NCBI GenBank assembly: GCA_018266775.1
Contig: JAFDZS010000007.1
Span: 1-64,000, forward strand
DNA from: Bacteroidota bacterium
GTDB lineage: Bacteria > Bacteroidota > Bacteroidia > Chitinophagales > Chitinophagaceae
Length of the DNA: 64,000 nucleotides
Direction: 5' to 3'
Shown here: positions 28,109 through 37,300 of the stretch, piece by piece
How positions within the stretch are numbered: position 1 is the stretch's first letter
How the letters are laid out: every line of letters begins with the position of its first letter
The notes under the pieces: model-generated
Database searches by the model: none
Told to the model about the DNA's origin: nothing
Seen by the model: only the letters and a program-made list of their open reading frames with translations
Translations under genes and position numbers: made by a program

Positions 28109-28768
28109 ATGCAGCTGAATACGGTAATTTTTGATATGGATGGCTTATTGATAGATTCAGAACCTTTCTGGAATGAAGCAGCGGCCATTGTTTTTGCAGA
28201 CTATAAAATCATCCTTACTGCCGAGCAGTATGCCAGCACCACTGGCATGCGAACGAAAGAATTTGTGGAATTCTGGTTTAACCGTTTTAACCAGCCACTC
28301 AGCAATGCAGGCAAGGTTGAAACAGCAATCATCAACAAGGTGATTGACCTTGTGCGGCATAAAGGAAAAGCAATGCCGGGTCTGGCTCATATTATTAATT
28401 TTTTTACCGGAAAAGGATTTAAAATTGGTTTAGCCTCCTCATCGCCAATGGAATTGATTGATGTGGTTATAGATCACTTGCAGATTCGCCCTTACCTGCA
28501 GTCAATAGTTTCAGCCTCAACGTTGCCTTATGGAAAACCACATCCGGAAGTATACCTGAATTGTGCCGCCAACCTGGGTGCAATACCTGCACAATGTATT
28601 GGTTTTGAGGATTCTTTCCCCGGTATGATTGCGGTGAAAGCGGCGGGTATGAAGTGTGTGGTGGTGCCCCATCATACCATCAGTAAAGAGCCGAAGTGGC
28701 ATGCTGCCGACCTCAGAATATCTTCGCTACAAAACTTTAATGCGCTGTTGTTACAGTCGCTCGGTTAA
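28109..28768 (+). CDS. HAD-superfamily sugar-phosphate phosphatase (HxpB/YniC-like)
   Basis: A 219-residue haloacid-dehalogenase enzyme, subclass I. Motif I is FDMDGLLIDSEPFW (nucleophile and acid/base Asp), motif II is GLASSSPMELID, motif III Lys is in LPYGKPHPEVY, and motif IV is GFEDSFPGM. The DGLLIDSEP form resembles E. coli HxpB (YniC), which dephosphorylates hexitol phosphates and 2-deoxyglucose 6-phosphate; beta-phosphoglucomutase is an alternative. A possible terminator follows. Confidence 0.85.
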   Translation: MQLNTVIFDMDGLLIDSEPFWNEAAAIVFADYKIILTAEQYASTTGMRTKEFVEFWFNRFNQPLSNAGKVETAIINKVIDLVRHKGKAMPGLAHIINFFTGKGFKIGLASSSPMELIDVVIDHLQIRPYLQSIVSASTLPYGKPHPEVYLNCAANLGAIPAQCIGFEDSFPGMIAVKAAGMKCVVVPHHTISKEPKWHAADLRISSLQNFNALLLQSLG

Positions 28769-28810
28769 GATTTCAAACAATCATAATTGGGTTTTCGATA
28801 ATTTCAGCCT

Positions 28811-28848
28811 GGTACAGGGTGGTAAGAATGCCTACCTGTATCATTTTT
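28811..28848 (+). terminator. Possible terminator of the HAD phosphatase gene
   Basis: GGTACAGG pairs with CCTGTATC (one G-U pair) across a 16-base loop, and ATTTTTAAAT follows. The stem is weaker than other terminators in the window. Confidence 0.4.
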
Positions 28849-29009
28849 AAATCAATTATTTGCGTGGAAAAAAGAACTGAAAAATTATATAATTTTAAGT
28901 TAAAGTTATTACCTTTAGTTCAGAAGTTAACCTAAACTGTACTGCTTTATTCCCCTCCCGCTCTCTTTTTGGGTCAATTTCTGTACGCAAACAAACTAAA
29001 ACAATTTTT

Positions 29010-32000
29010 ATGCAAAAAACAACTACACAAAAAGACTTTACGGTGTTTTTGCTGAGGTCGTTTCTTCTGATTCTGATCTCAAGCATTGCATTCCAGGTCT
29101 CTTTTGCGCAGCAACAGAAGGCTATGTCGAAGCCTGCCAGTGCCAGAAAGGGTCTCCCGACAGACCGTTCTGCCATTAAGGTGGTGCCGAACAATGCCGT
29201 TGTTGCAAAAAAAGGGTTCATGGCTGCAGTTACAGTTGCAGAGCCCTCAGATGTACCTTCTGTAAATAAGGTATATACTGAGAAGCTTGAAAAAAACCCG
29301 GGCATTCTGAACGCTCAGAATGGCAAGGCGCCCAGCCCGGTTTTTAACAGTCCTTCACCCACTCCAACGCCAAACGGCCTTAACGACGTTTGTACGTTTA
29401 CGGGTTCACTTCTTGCAAGTGATGGCGCCATTCCCGGTGGCCGTCTTTTCAGGGATGGAACTTTGATGAGTTGTGGTACTACAAGAGGTTGCCCCGGTAC
29501 TTTCGGTGGCGGCCCTTACTATTACGATTCTTACACCATGACCAACAACACCTGCGCCAGCCAGTGCGTAACTGTGAATTATATTGCAGACGGAACATCA
29601 GGGGACTGTTTCGTGACTGTATATGATAACAGTTTCGACCAATCGAACGTTTGTACGAACTACAAGGCAGATGGTGGTTTAAGTTCATTAGCCGGTGGTA
29701 CACCGGTACAATTTTCATTTACGCTTGCAGCCAATGCCACTGTTGTAATTGTGGTAAGTGAAGCCGTTGCAAGCACTACCTGCGACCACTACACGATGAC
29801 AGTAACTGGTATCAACTGTACGCCTCCTCCGGCATGTACACCACCTACTGCATCAGTGTTAAGCCAGGTACAAATTCCCGGCCCTCCGGTAAACCTTATT
29901 AACGAACAGTTTGACGGAACCATCGTGCCTGCCGGTTGGAATTTCCAAAACCTGAGTAACCCGCTGGGTTTAACCAACTGGTCTCAAACCAACTCATTGG
30001 TATTCCCTCCTCAAAGTGGTGCTGGTTTTGCTTCTGCAAACTATAACAACACGGCAGGTGTAGGTACTATCAGCGACTGGTTATTTGCGCCAAACATTAC
30101 CATGAAAAATGGTGATAAGTTTACCTTCTGGACACGTACCACAACCGGTACATTCCCAGACAGGTTGCAGGTAAGAAGAAGTACTAACGGCGCAAGCCTT
30201 AATGTTGGTACAACTGAATCCAGTGTTGGTGACTTTACTGACTTATTGCTGGACATCAACCCGGGCCTTACTTCAACCGGTTATCCAACAGCATGGACAC
30301 AGTATACTTTAACTATGTCTGGTTTACCTGCTGCTGGTGTATCCGGTCGCCTTGCTTTCCGCTATTATGTAACAGGCGGTGGCCCTGCTGGTAATAATTC
30401 TGATTTCATCGGAATTGACAATGCAGTGTACTCCACTCCTACATATCTTGACCCAACAACCTGTACCGGTTCTACTGCCAACTTGAAAGTAGATATTACC
30501 GGTGGTAACTCACCCACCTATAAAGTGGTGATTGGAGCAACACCGGCCACAGCTGGTTTCCCAATGACAGTTACCGGTTATGTAAGCGGTGCTAACATTC
30601 CTGTTACTCCGGCATTTACTACAACTTATAACCTGATTTCAGTATCAAACGAAAATAACTGTACTTGCGTAGGTACTGGTAACTCTGGTACACCAACCAT
30701 TACCGTATCTCCAACAACAGTTGCAGGAATTTCCATCACAGCTAACCCAAGTACACCGCTTTGCGCAGGCGATCCAACATTACTTACAGTAGTTGGGGCA
30801 CCAGCTACGGGTACTGCAACTGTGAACTCCGGTGCAATAGCCGTCGGAATTCCTGATAACAATGCAGCAGGTGTAAGCACACCGTTAACTGTTTCCGGTA
30901 TTCCGGGCACAGCAACCGGTACCAGTGCCAGTGTTATTTTCAATATTACCCATACCTGGGATGGTGATTTGACTTTGTTCTTAAAGTCACCTAACAACAG
31001 CTCATTAAACCTGGTGAACCAGAAAGGTAGTACAGGTGATAACTTTGTTAACACAGTGATCAGCTCTACCGCTACTTTAGCTATCCCTGCCACCGGTGCT
31101 CCATACACAGGTACATACACACCAGATGCTTCATTAACAGCACCGGCACCAACCGGCTTTGCACCAAACGTAACATCGTTTACACCAATGATCAATACTG
31201 CCGGTCAATTAAACGGTACCTGGTCATTTGGCGCAAGGGATAATGCAGGTGGTGATGTAGGAACTATTACCAGCTGGGGTATTACCATCAACTACACTTC
31301 TCCGGCTGCTCCTCCAGTGGGCTACACTTACCTGTGGTCGCCCGCTGCTGGCCTGAGCAATACAACGGGTAACCCTGTTGCCGCTTCACCAGCAAGCACC
31401 ACTACCTATACAGTAATGGGTACAGCTCCTAACGGATGTATGACAACCGGTGCTATCACTATTACAGTGAACCAGTTGCCTGCAGTAGTTACTCCTCCGA
31501 GCAACTTAACCGTATGTGCTAACAGCAATGCTACATTCAGTATTGTTGGTTCCGGTGCAGGTATTACCTATCAATGGCAGGTAAGTACCAATGGTGGTAG
31601 TACATGGACAAACGTTACTAACGTAGCTCCCTATTCAGGTGCCACTTCCAATACATTGCTTATTACTGGTGTTCCTGCTACGTTTAATACTTACCGTTAC
31701 AGGTGCGTAGTTAGCGGTACTTGTCCGCCAACGGCTACATCTTCTGCAGCTATCTTAACTGTAAATGCTTTACCAAGCATCGTGGTTACCCCAGGCACAC
31801 CAGTGTGCGGTGGTTTAGCCGGCGTTAACGGTACACTGTTAACAGCAACCGGTGCTTCTACATTTACATGGGCTCCTGCAACTGGTTTATATTCTAATGC
31901 AACAGCTACAGTGCCTTATGTATTGGGTACTCCAACGCCTACTGTATATGCTGCACCTGGTGTAAACACTGTTTACACAGTAACCGGTACTAACGGTACA

Positions 32001-34187
32001 ACAGGTTGCGTAAATACAACCACAGTGGGAGTAACCTTTACGCCTCCGGCTCCAACAGTTACTCCTTCTTCTGTAACTATGTGCCTTGGCAATCCTCCGG
32101 TTAAGTTAACCAGTTCTTCCTCTGTAAGTACTTCGGTTACCTTCCCTTCAGGCGCTATCAGCGTTCCTGTACCGGATAACAGCCTTGTAGGTGCAACCAG
32201 CAGCATTAACGTAACTACAATTCCTGCCAATGCGTTTACTTCAGCAATGGATGTAACGTTTAATATGACCCATACATGGGATGGTGATATCGTTATGGTA
32301 CTGAAAGCACCAAACGGTAATATCCTGAACCTGGATTACTACCTGTCTGGTACAGGTGGTGCAGGTGCTACCACAGGATTTGTAAATACCAAGATCAGTT
32401 CGGCTGGTACAGCTGCCCTGAACTCTGGTTCCAGCCCTTACACTGGTACATTTAAACCGGATGCTATTGTTGGTAACGGTCCATTTGGCCCTTCAGGCCC
32501 AACCGGTTACCTGGCCAACGTAAACAACTTCCCTGCATTGTACTCTACAACAAACGGTACCTATACACTGGCTATGTATGATGGCGGTGCAGGTGACGTG
32601 GGTACATTAACTTCATGGACATTAGGTATCACTTACACTGTAGGTGTTCCCACTGCCGGTGCTCAATGGAGCCCTGCCGCAGGCTTGTTCATGGATGCTG
32701 CAGGCGCAGTACCTTATGTAGCAGGTACCGAAACTGATACCGTTTATACCAAACCCGCAGCAACAACTACCTATTTTGTTACTGTGAACAGTATTGGTCC
32801 GGATTCGACTAAAACTTTCTCTAACACTTCGCCCATTGCCATTATTGATGGTTCACCAGGTTCACCATATCCTGCAACCATTAACGTAAGCGGTCTGCCT
32901 ACATCTAAGGCAAAAGTTCAGAATGTGGTATTGAATGGTATCAGTCATACCTGGTCTGATGATATTGATATCGTATTGCAATCGCCAACAGGTGATAACG
33001 TGATCCTGATGTCTGATGTGGGTGGCGCAGCAATCCTCTCTAATGTAACATATACATTCGATGATGCTGGTCCTGCCATGAACCAAAATGCAGGTAACCC
33101 AACCGGTACTTATCACCCGACCAATTTCGACAATGCCGATAACTGGCCGGCTCCGGGTCCTGGTGCATTTGCTGATGCAAACCCTGCACTTTCTAAATTC
33201 AACAGTAATTCTAACGCGAATGGTTTATGGAAACTGTTTGTGGTGGATGATACCTTCGGCGACCAGGGTAATATTGCAGGTGGTTACAGCATCACCTTCT
33301 CTTACCCGACCAAAGGTTGTACTTCGCCTGCAAGACAGGTTCCTGTAACTGTGAACATTCCGCCAAGCATTACCAATGCTTCGCTCCCTGCTGATGCAGT
33401 GGTTTGTACCGATAAGGTAGCCAGCTTCACAGCAGCCGCAGCAGGTACTGCACCAGTACATAACTGGCAGTACAGCTCGAACAATGGTAACATTGGATCA
33501 TGGGTTAATATTACGAACGGTGCGGTATTCAGTGGTGCATTTACTGCAACATTGACTGTAACAGCTCCGCCTGTATCTATGAATGGATGGCTGATCAGGG
33601 ATTCTGTTTCTGGCGCTGCTCCATGCGGATATGCTATAACCAGGATCGCAAGGCTTACTGTTAATCCATTACCAACCATTGTAATTGGTGCATCTCCGGT
33701 TACGAGACTGTTCCCTGGTTTAACCACAACCATCTTCTCAACAGTTTCTCCGATTGCAGCAACGTACACCTGGTTAAGGAATGGTGTTCAGGTGCCTAAC
33801 GCTTCCGGCAGTTCATTACTCATTGACATTGATAAACTCGGCGATTACAGCCTGAGGGTAACCGATGTTAATGGTTGTACCAATACTTCCAATACGGTAT
33901 CTATCAAAGACTCTGTAACAGGTAAGGTGTTTATCTATCCTAACCCGAACAGTGGTCAGTTCCAGGTAAGGTACTGGAGTATAGTAAACAACACTAACCT
34001 GCCGCGTGGCATTAATGTTTACGATGCAACAGGTAAACGTGTTTCCACCCTGAAATACTCTATTTCTGCTCCGTATGCAAGAATGGATGTAGATCTGAGG
34101 AATTATGGTACAGGTGTTTACTGGATAGAAGTGGTTGACGTTGTAGGAAACCGCCTTGCTATGGGCAGAGCGGAAGTACTGCGGTAA
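29010..34187 (+). CDS. Large T9SS-exported surface protein with three P-domains
   Basis: A 1725-residue exported, probably cell-surface protein. The signal peptide is about 1-34, ending in VSFAQ. A Cys-rich region follows (about 125-275). Next come a choice-of-anchor-J-like lectin domain (about 290-476) with INEQFDGTIVPAGW and DFIGIDNAVYS, and three proprotein-convertase P-domains (about 601-764, 1041-1210, 1274-1432), each with an HTWDGD- or HTWSDD-type core. Ig-like segments (QWQVSTNGGSTW) lie between and after. The C-terminus (about 1637-1725) is a type A T9SS sorting domain with VFIYPNPNSGQFQV and NYGTGVYWIEVVD. P-domains and anchor-J domains suggest adhesion or an attached-enzyme scaffold; no catalytic domain is seen. 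Codon use is Thr/Ala/Gly-rich, as expected for such proteins. Confidence 0.85.
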   Translation: MQKTTTQKDFTVFLLRSFLLILISSIAFQVSFAQQQKAMSKPASARKGLPTDRSAIKVVPNNAVVAKKGFMAAVTVAEPSDVPSVNKVYTEKLEKNPGILNAQNGKAPSPVFNSPSPTPTPNGLNDVCTFTGSLLASDGAIPGGRLFRDGTLMSCGTTRGCPGTFGGGPYYYDSYTMTNNTCASQCVTVNYIADGTSGDCFVTVYDNSFDQSNVCTNYKADGGLSSLAGGTPVQFSFTLAANATVVIVVSEAVASTTCDHYTMTVTGINCTPPPACTPPTASVLSQVQIPGPPVNLINEQFDGTIVPAGWNFQNLSNPLGLTNWSQTNSLVFPPQSGAGFASANYNNTAGVGTISDWLFAPNITMKNGDKFTFWTRTTTGTFPDRLQVRRSTNGASLNVGTTESSVGDFTDLLLDINPGLTSTGYPTAWTQYTLTMSGLPAAGVSGRLAFRYYVTGGGPAGNNSDFIGIDNAVYSTPTYLDPTTCTGSTANLKVDITGGNSPTYKVVIGATPATAGFPMTVTGYVSGANIPVTPAFTTTYNLISVSNENNCTCVGTGNSGTPTITVSPTTVAGISITANPSTPLCAGDPTLLTVVGAPATGTATVNSGAIAVGIPDNNAAGVSTPLTVSGIPGTATGTSASVIFNITHTWDGDLTLFLKSPNNSSLNLVNQKGSTGDNFVNTVISSTATLAIPATGAPYTGTYTPDASLTAPAPTGFAPNVTSFTPMINTAGQLNGTWSFGARDNAGGDVGTITSWGITINYTSPAAPPVGYTYLWSPAAGLSNTTGNPVAASPASTTTYTVMGTAPNGCMTTGAITITVNQLPAVVTPPSNLTVCANSNATFSIVGSGAGITYQWQVSTNGGSTWTNVTNVAPYSGATSNTLLITGVPATFNTYRYRCVVSGTCPPTATSSAAILTVNALPSIVVTPGTPVCGGLAGVNGTLLTATGASTFTWAPATGLYSNATATVPYVLGTPTPTVYAAPGVNTVYTVTGTNGTTGCVNTTTVGVTFTPPAPTVTPSSVTMCLGNPPVKLTSSSSVSTSVTFPSGAISVPVPDNSLVGATSSINVTTIPANAFTSAMDVTFNMTHTWDGDIVMVLKAPNGNILNLDYYLSGTGGAGATTGFVNTKISSAGTAALNSGSSPYTGTFKPDAIVGNGPFGPSGPTGYLANVNNFPALYSTTNGTYTLAMYDGGAGDVGTLTSWTLGITYTVGVPTAGAQWSPAAGLFMDAAGAVPYVAGTETDTVYTKPAATTTYFVTVNSIGPDSTKTFSNTSPIAIIDGSPGSPYPATINVSGLPTSKAKVQNVVLNGISHTWSDDIDIVLQSPTGDNVILMSDVGGAAILSNVTYTFDDAGPAMNQNAGNPTGTYHPTNFDNADNWPAPGPGAFADANPALSKFNSNSNANGLWKLFVVDDTFGDQGNIAGGYSITFSYPTKGCTSPARQVPVTVNIPPSITNASLPADAVVCTDKVASFTAAAAGTAPVHNWQYSSNNGNIGSWVNITNGAVFSGAFTATLTVTAPPVSMNGWLIRDSVSGAAPCGYAITRIARLTVNPLPTIVIGASPVTRLFPGLTTTIFSTVSPIAATYTWLRNGVQVPNASGSSLLIDIDKLGDYSLRVTDVNGCTNTSNTVSIKDSVTGKVFIYPNPNSGQFQVRYWSIVNNTNLPRGINVYDATGKRVSTLKYSISAPYARMDVDLRNYGTGVYWIEVVDVVGNRLAMGRAEVLR

Positions 34188-34214
34188 GATCATCTTTCTT
34201 TTTCGATACTAAAA

Positions 34215-34240
34215 AGCCCCCCGTTTTGGGGGGCTTTTTT
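34215..34240 (+). terminator. Rho-independent terminator of the surface-protein gene
   Basis: Seven-base arms GCCCCCC/GGGGGGC around GTTTT, with six T after and five A before; 28 bases past the stop codon. Confidence 0.92.
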
Positions 34241-34351
34241 ATACCCGTCTGCTGTACAGTATGTTAGGATCCCTGCCCGGCCATGCTATACCATTCGCTG
34301 TTCCCGGTCAAAAAAGCAACGCTAAAAGGCCGGATTTCTACCATATTGTAT

Positions 34352-34359
34352 TAACTTTG
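34352..34359 (+). promoter_or_regulatory. Candidate -7 box of rpsA
   Basis: TAACTTTG, an exact TAnnTTTG match 31 bases before the ATG. It would give a leader of about 25 bases. The -33 position lacks TTTG. Confidence 0.5.
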
Positions 34360-34390
34360 CCGTCCCGTTCAAAAACCACGGGATTTATTT

Positions 34391-36307
34391 ATGTCATTCA
34401 ATATTTTTAAACAATTAAACGCAGATGCACAGGAAGGTTCATCAGCCAATGCTGCTGAAGCTGCTGCGACAACAAACGTACCTGTAGAAACTCCGGTTAG
34501 TGCTCATGATGATTTTGACTGGAGTGTGGACAAACGTAATGTAACCAGTTATTCTGCTGATGAAAAAACCAAGTACGATGCTGTTTACGAAGGAACTTTC
34601 AAACAAATCAATGATGGGGAAATGATCCAGGCAACTGTTGAATCATTAACTAAAACAGATGCTGTTGTAAACATTGGTTTCAAAAGTGATGGTTTGATTT
34701 CTTTAAACGAATTCCGCGATATTCCCGGCGGTGTTAAAGTGGGCGATGTTATTGAGGTAATGGTGGTGGAAAAAGAAGACCGTGAAGGTAACCTGCACCT
34801 GAGCCGCAAAAATGCACGTACTACAAGGGCATGGGAAAGAATTGTTGAAGTACACAAAACTGGTGAAATTGTTACCGGTTTGGTTACCAGCAAAACCAAG
34901 GGTGGCCTTATCGTTGATGTATTTGGTATGGAAACCTTCTTACCAGGTTCTCAAATTGACGTGAAACCAGTTACCGACTATGATCAGTTTGTAAATAAAA
35001 CAATGGAGTTCAAAGTGGTTAAGATCAACGAAGCCATTAAGAATGCTGTTGTTTCTCATAAAGCGCTTATCGAAAGCGACATCGAAGCACAACGTGCTGA
35101 AATCATGGGCAAACTGGAAAAAGGCCAGGTACTGGAAGGCACCATCAAAAATATTACTGATTTCGGTGCATTTCTCGACCTTGGCGGCTTAGACGGTTTA
35201 TTGTACATCACAGATATTTCATGGGGACGTATCAACCATCCTTCTGAAGTATTGAAGATGGATCAGAAACTGAATGTTGTGGTACTGGATTTTGATGATG
35301 ATAAGAAACGTATCAGCCTTGGCCTGAAACAATTGACTCCTCATCCATGGGATACTTTATCCGAAGGATTGAAAGAAGGTGAAATTGTAAAAGGTAAAGT
35401 GGTGAATATAGAAGACTACGGTGCATTCCTGGAAATTATGCCGGGTGTGGAGGGTTTGGTTCACGTAAGTGAAATTACATGGGCTAACACGCCAATCAAT
35501 GCTAAAGAATTCTTTAAACTGGGCGACGAATACGAAGCTAAAGTAGTGACCTTAGATAAAGATACCCGCAAAATGAGCCTTTCTATCAAACAACTGACAG
35601 AAGACCCATGGAGCAACATTGAAACTGTTTTCCCTGAAGGCAGCAGGCATAAAGGTGTGGTGAAGAATATCACTCCTTATGGTGTTTTTGTTGAACTGGC
35701 TACCGGCATTGGTGGTATGATCCACATCAGCGACCTGAGCTGGTTAAAACGCTTCAACAACCCGAATGAGTACACTAAAGTGGGCGAAAATATCGATGTA
35801 GTGATCATGCACATTGATAAAGAAGGACGCAAGCTGCAATTAGGCCACAAACAAATTGAAGAAGATCCCTGGAATACCCTGGAATCCACCTTCCCTGTTG
35901 GCAGCATTCACGAAGGTACTGTAGTGAAGAAAGATGATAAAGGCGCTGTGGTACAATTACCTTACGGACTGGAAGGATTTGCTCCTGCACGCCACCTGGC
36001 CAAAGAAGATGGCAAAACTGTTGTTGCTGAAGAAACCATTCCATTTATGGTAATTGAATTTGACCGTAACGACAAACGCATCGTATTAAGCCATACCCGT
36101 ATTTGGGAACAGGTAATTGAAGAAGAAAAACAAGCCGTTGCAAAAGAAAGAAAAGCTGAAGCTGAACAAACCAAAAAAGCTGTGAAGAATCTTCAGAGCA
36201 AAGTGGAAAAATCAACTTTAGGCGACCTGGGTGTTTTAGCTGACCTGAAAGCTAAAATGGAAAGCAACGCCGCTGCTGAAAACAAAGAAGAAACAAAAGG
36301 AGAATAA
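34391..36307 (+). CDS. rpsA: 30S ribosomal protein S1
   Basis: Ribosome-bound RNA-binding protein that recruits mRNA, important in Bacteroidota because most of their genes lack Shine-Dalgarno sequences. The 638-residue protein has six S1 motif domains, each with the G-x-V/I-x(n)-G-A-F pattern; clear examples are EGTIKNITDFGAFLDLGG, KGKVVNIEDYGAFLEI and KGVVKNITPYGVFVEL. An acidic Ala-rich N-terminal extension (about 1-60) precedes domain 1, and a charged helical tail rich in Lys and Glu (about 575-638) ends the protein. It is monocistronic, with its own promoter box and terminator. Confidence 0.96.
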   Translation: MSFNIFKQLNADAQEGSSANAAEAAATTNVPVETPVSAHDDFDWSVDKRNVTSYSADEKTKYDAVYEGTFKQINDGEMIQATVESLTKTDAVVNIGFKSDGLISLNEFRDIPGGVKVGDVIEVMVVEKEDREGNLHLSRKNARTTRAWERIVEVHKTGEIVTGLVTSKTKGGLIVDVFGMETFLPGSQIDVKPVTDYDQFVNKTMEFKVVKINEAIKNAVVSHKALIESDIEAQRAEIMGKLEKGQVLEGTIKNITDFGAFLDLGGLDGLLYITDISWGRINHPSEVLKMDQKLNVVVLDFDDDKKRISLGLKQLTPHPWDTLSEGLKEGEIVKGKVVNIEDYGAFLEIMPGVEGLVHVSEITWANTPINAKEFFKLGDEYEAKVVTLDKDTRKMSLSIKQLTEDPWSNIETVFPEGSRHKGVVKNITPYGVFVELATGIGGMIHISDLSWLKRFNNPNEYTKVGENIDVVIMHIDKEGRKLQLGHKQIEEDPWNTLESTFPVGSIHEGTVVKKDDKGAVVQLPYGLEGFAPARHLAKEDGKTVVAEETIPFMVIEFDRNDKRIVLSHTRIWEQVIEEEKQAVAKERKAEAEQTKKAVKNLQSKVEKSTLGDLGVLADLKAKMESNAAAENKEETKGE

Positions 36308-36330
36308 GCGCTTTCTTCTCCAAATAATAA

Positions 36331-36360
36331 AAATCCCGTTGCTATGCAACGGGATTTTTT
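36331..36360 (+). terminator. Rho-independent terminator of rpsA
   Basis: Twelve-base arms AAATCCCGTTGC/GCAACGGGATTT around TAT, followed by more T; 24 bases past the rpsA stop. Confidence 0.92.
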
Positions 36361-36388
36361 ATGTCATCCAAAAGAAAACATCCCAGAT

Positions 36389-36424
36389 AAAAAAGGAACC
36401 GGCATGATCTGCCGGATCCTTTTT
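36389..36424 (-). terminator. Terminator of the OmpA-family gene
   Basis: On the minus strand a 13-base stem with one mismatch (AAAGGATCCGGCA against TGCCGGTTCCTTT) around GATCA is followed by six T. It lies 25 bases past the stop at 36449. With the rpsA terminator it forms a double barrier between convergent genes. Confidence 0.85.
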
Positions 36425-36448
36425 ATTCGTTATTATTTTATTCACTTG

Positions 36449-37153
36449 TTACAGGATGGTAACTTCAGTTCTCCTGTTTTGCGCCCGCCCTTCTGCGGTA
36501 GCATTAGAAGCAACCGGTTTTGACATGCCATATCCTTTAGCGGTGATTCTTGAAGGATCAATACCCTTGGTTATAAGATAGGCTTTTACGGTGTTTGCCC
36601 TGTCCTGCGATAAGGTTAAATTCATAGCAGCAGCGCCAACATTATCAGTATGCCCGCCGATTTCAATTTTCTCATCTTCTTTACGGTTCAGATACGCCAC
36701 CAGTTCATCCAGCACTGCATAAGAGGATTCTTCTAAAGTAGCTTTACCGGTTTCAAAATTACAGTCTTCCAGTACAAAGCTTTTAGACGGCAGGTACTGA
36801 ATACCCACTTCAAAAGGATTCTTGTAATACGCATTACCTGTTAAAGCCGGAATTTCCAGTATGTTATAACTGGTGGAATCCTTAAACCCAAGGATAAAGA
36901 TTTCGTACGAATCGCCAGCCGGGAGGCGGATAGAGAATTTCCCTTTGTCATCTGTCAATCCTTCATATTCCCTGCCGTTTCCTTTACTTTTAAAAACCAC
37001 GATCTCATTATTGAGTACATTGTTTTTAAAATCCGTCATGGTAACATTAACAGGCGCATCTTTAGGAATGGCTGCATTTTGAACGTTTCCCTGCGCCATT
37101 GCAAAGCAGGGTAATAAAAACCATAATAAAACACTAAGTACTTTTGTTTTCAT
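36449..37153 (-). CDS. OmpA-family protein
   Basis: A 234-residue exported protein. The ATG at 37153 is chosen because it starts a standard signal peptide (MKTKVLSVLLWFLLPCFAMA); a longer frame would put 15 extra residues before it. The middle (about 25-120) resembles a carboxypeptidase-regulatory-like beta-sandwich (GLTDDKGKFSIRLPAGDSYE). The C-terminal OmpA domain (about 125-234) binds peptidoglycan, with IGGHTDNVGAAAMNLTLSQDRA, ITAKGYGMSKPVASN and GRAQNRRTEVTI. Asp and Arg of the diaminopimelate-binding pocket are present. It probably tethers the outer membrane to the cell wall. Confidence 0.9.
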   Translation of the reverse strand: MKTKVLSVLLWFLLPCFAMAQGNVQNAAIPKDAPVNVTMTDFKNNVLNNEIVVFKSKGNGREYEGLTDDKGKFSIRLPAGDSYEIFILGFKDSTSYNILEIPALTGNAYYKNPFEVGIQYLPSKSFVLEDCNFETGKATLEESSYAVLDELVAYLNRKEDEKIEIGGHTDNVGAAAMNLTLSQDRANTVKAYLITKGIDPSRITAKGYGMSKPVASNATAEGRAQNRRTEVTIL

Positions 37154-37300
37154 TATAATGGTATTTGGTGATCGATAATTTCCGGGCATATCAGTCAATT
37201 TTTATGCCAGCAGCAGTTGCCGCAGCCTATCTTTTCCTTCTGAGTAAATTTAAGGAAAGAAAATCATAGCTAAAGGTAATATACCCCGTTAACGATTTGT

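Noticed and set aside
28910..28917. TACCTTTA as promoter of the T9SS surface-protein gene
   Set aside because: One mismatch to TAnnTTTG, no -33 box, and a long leader would result; too weak to list.
30626..31195. 189-codon minus-strand open frame in the surface-protein gene
   Set aside because: It is antisense to a Thr/Gly/Ala-rich coding region, which tends to leave the opposite strand open; no motif or promoter.
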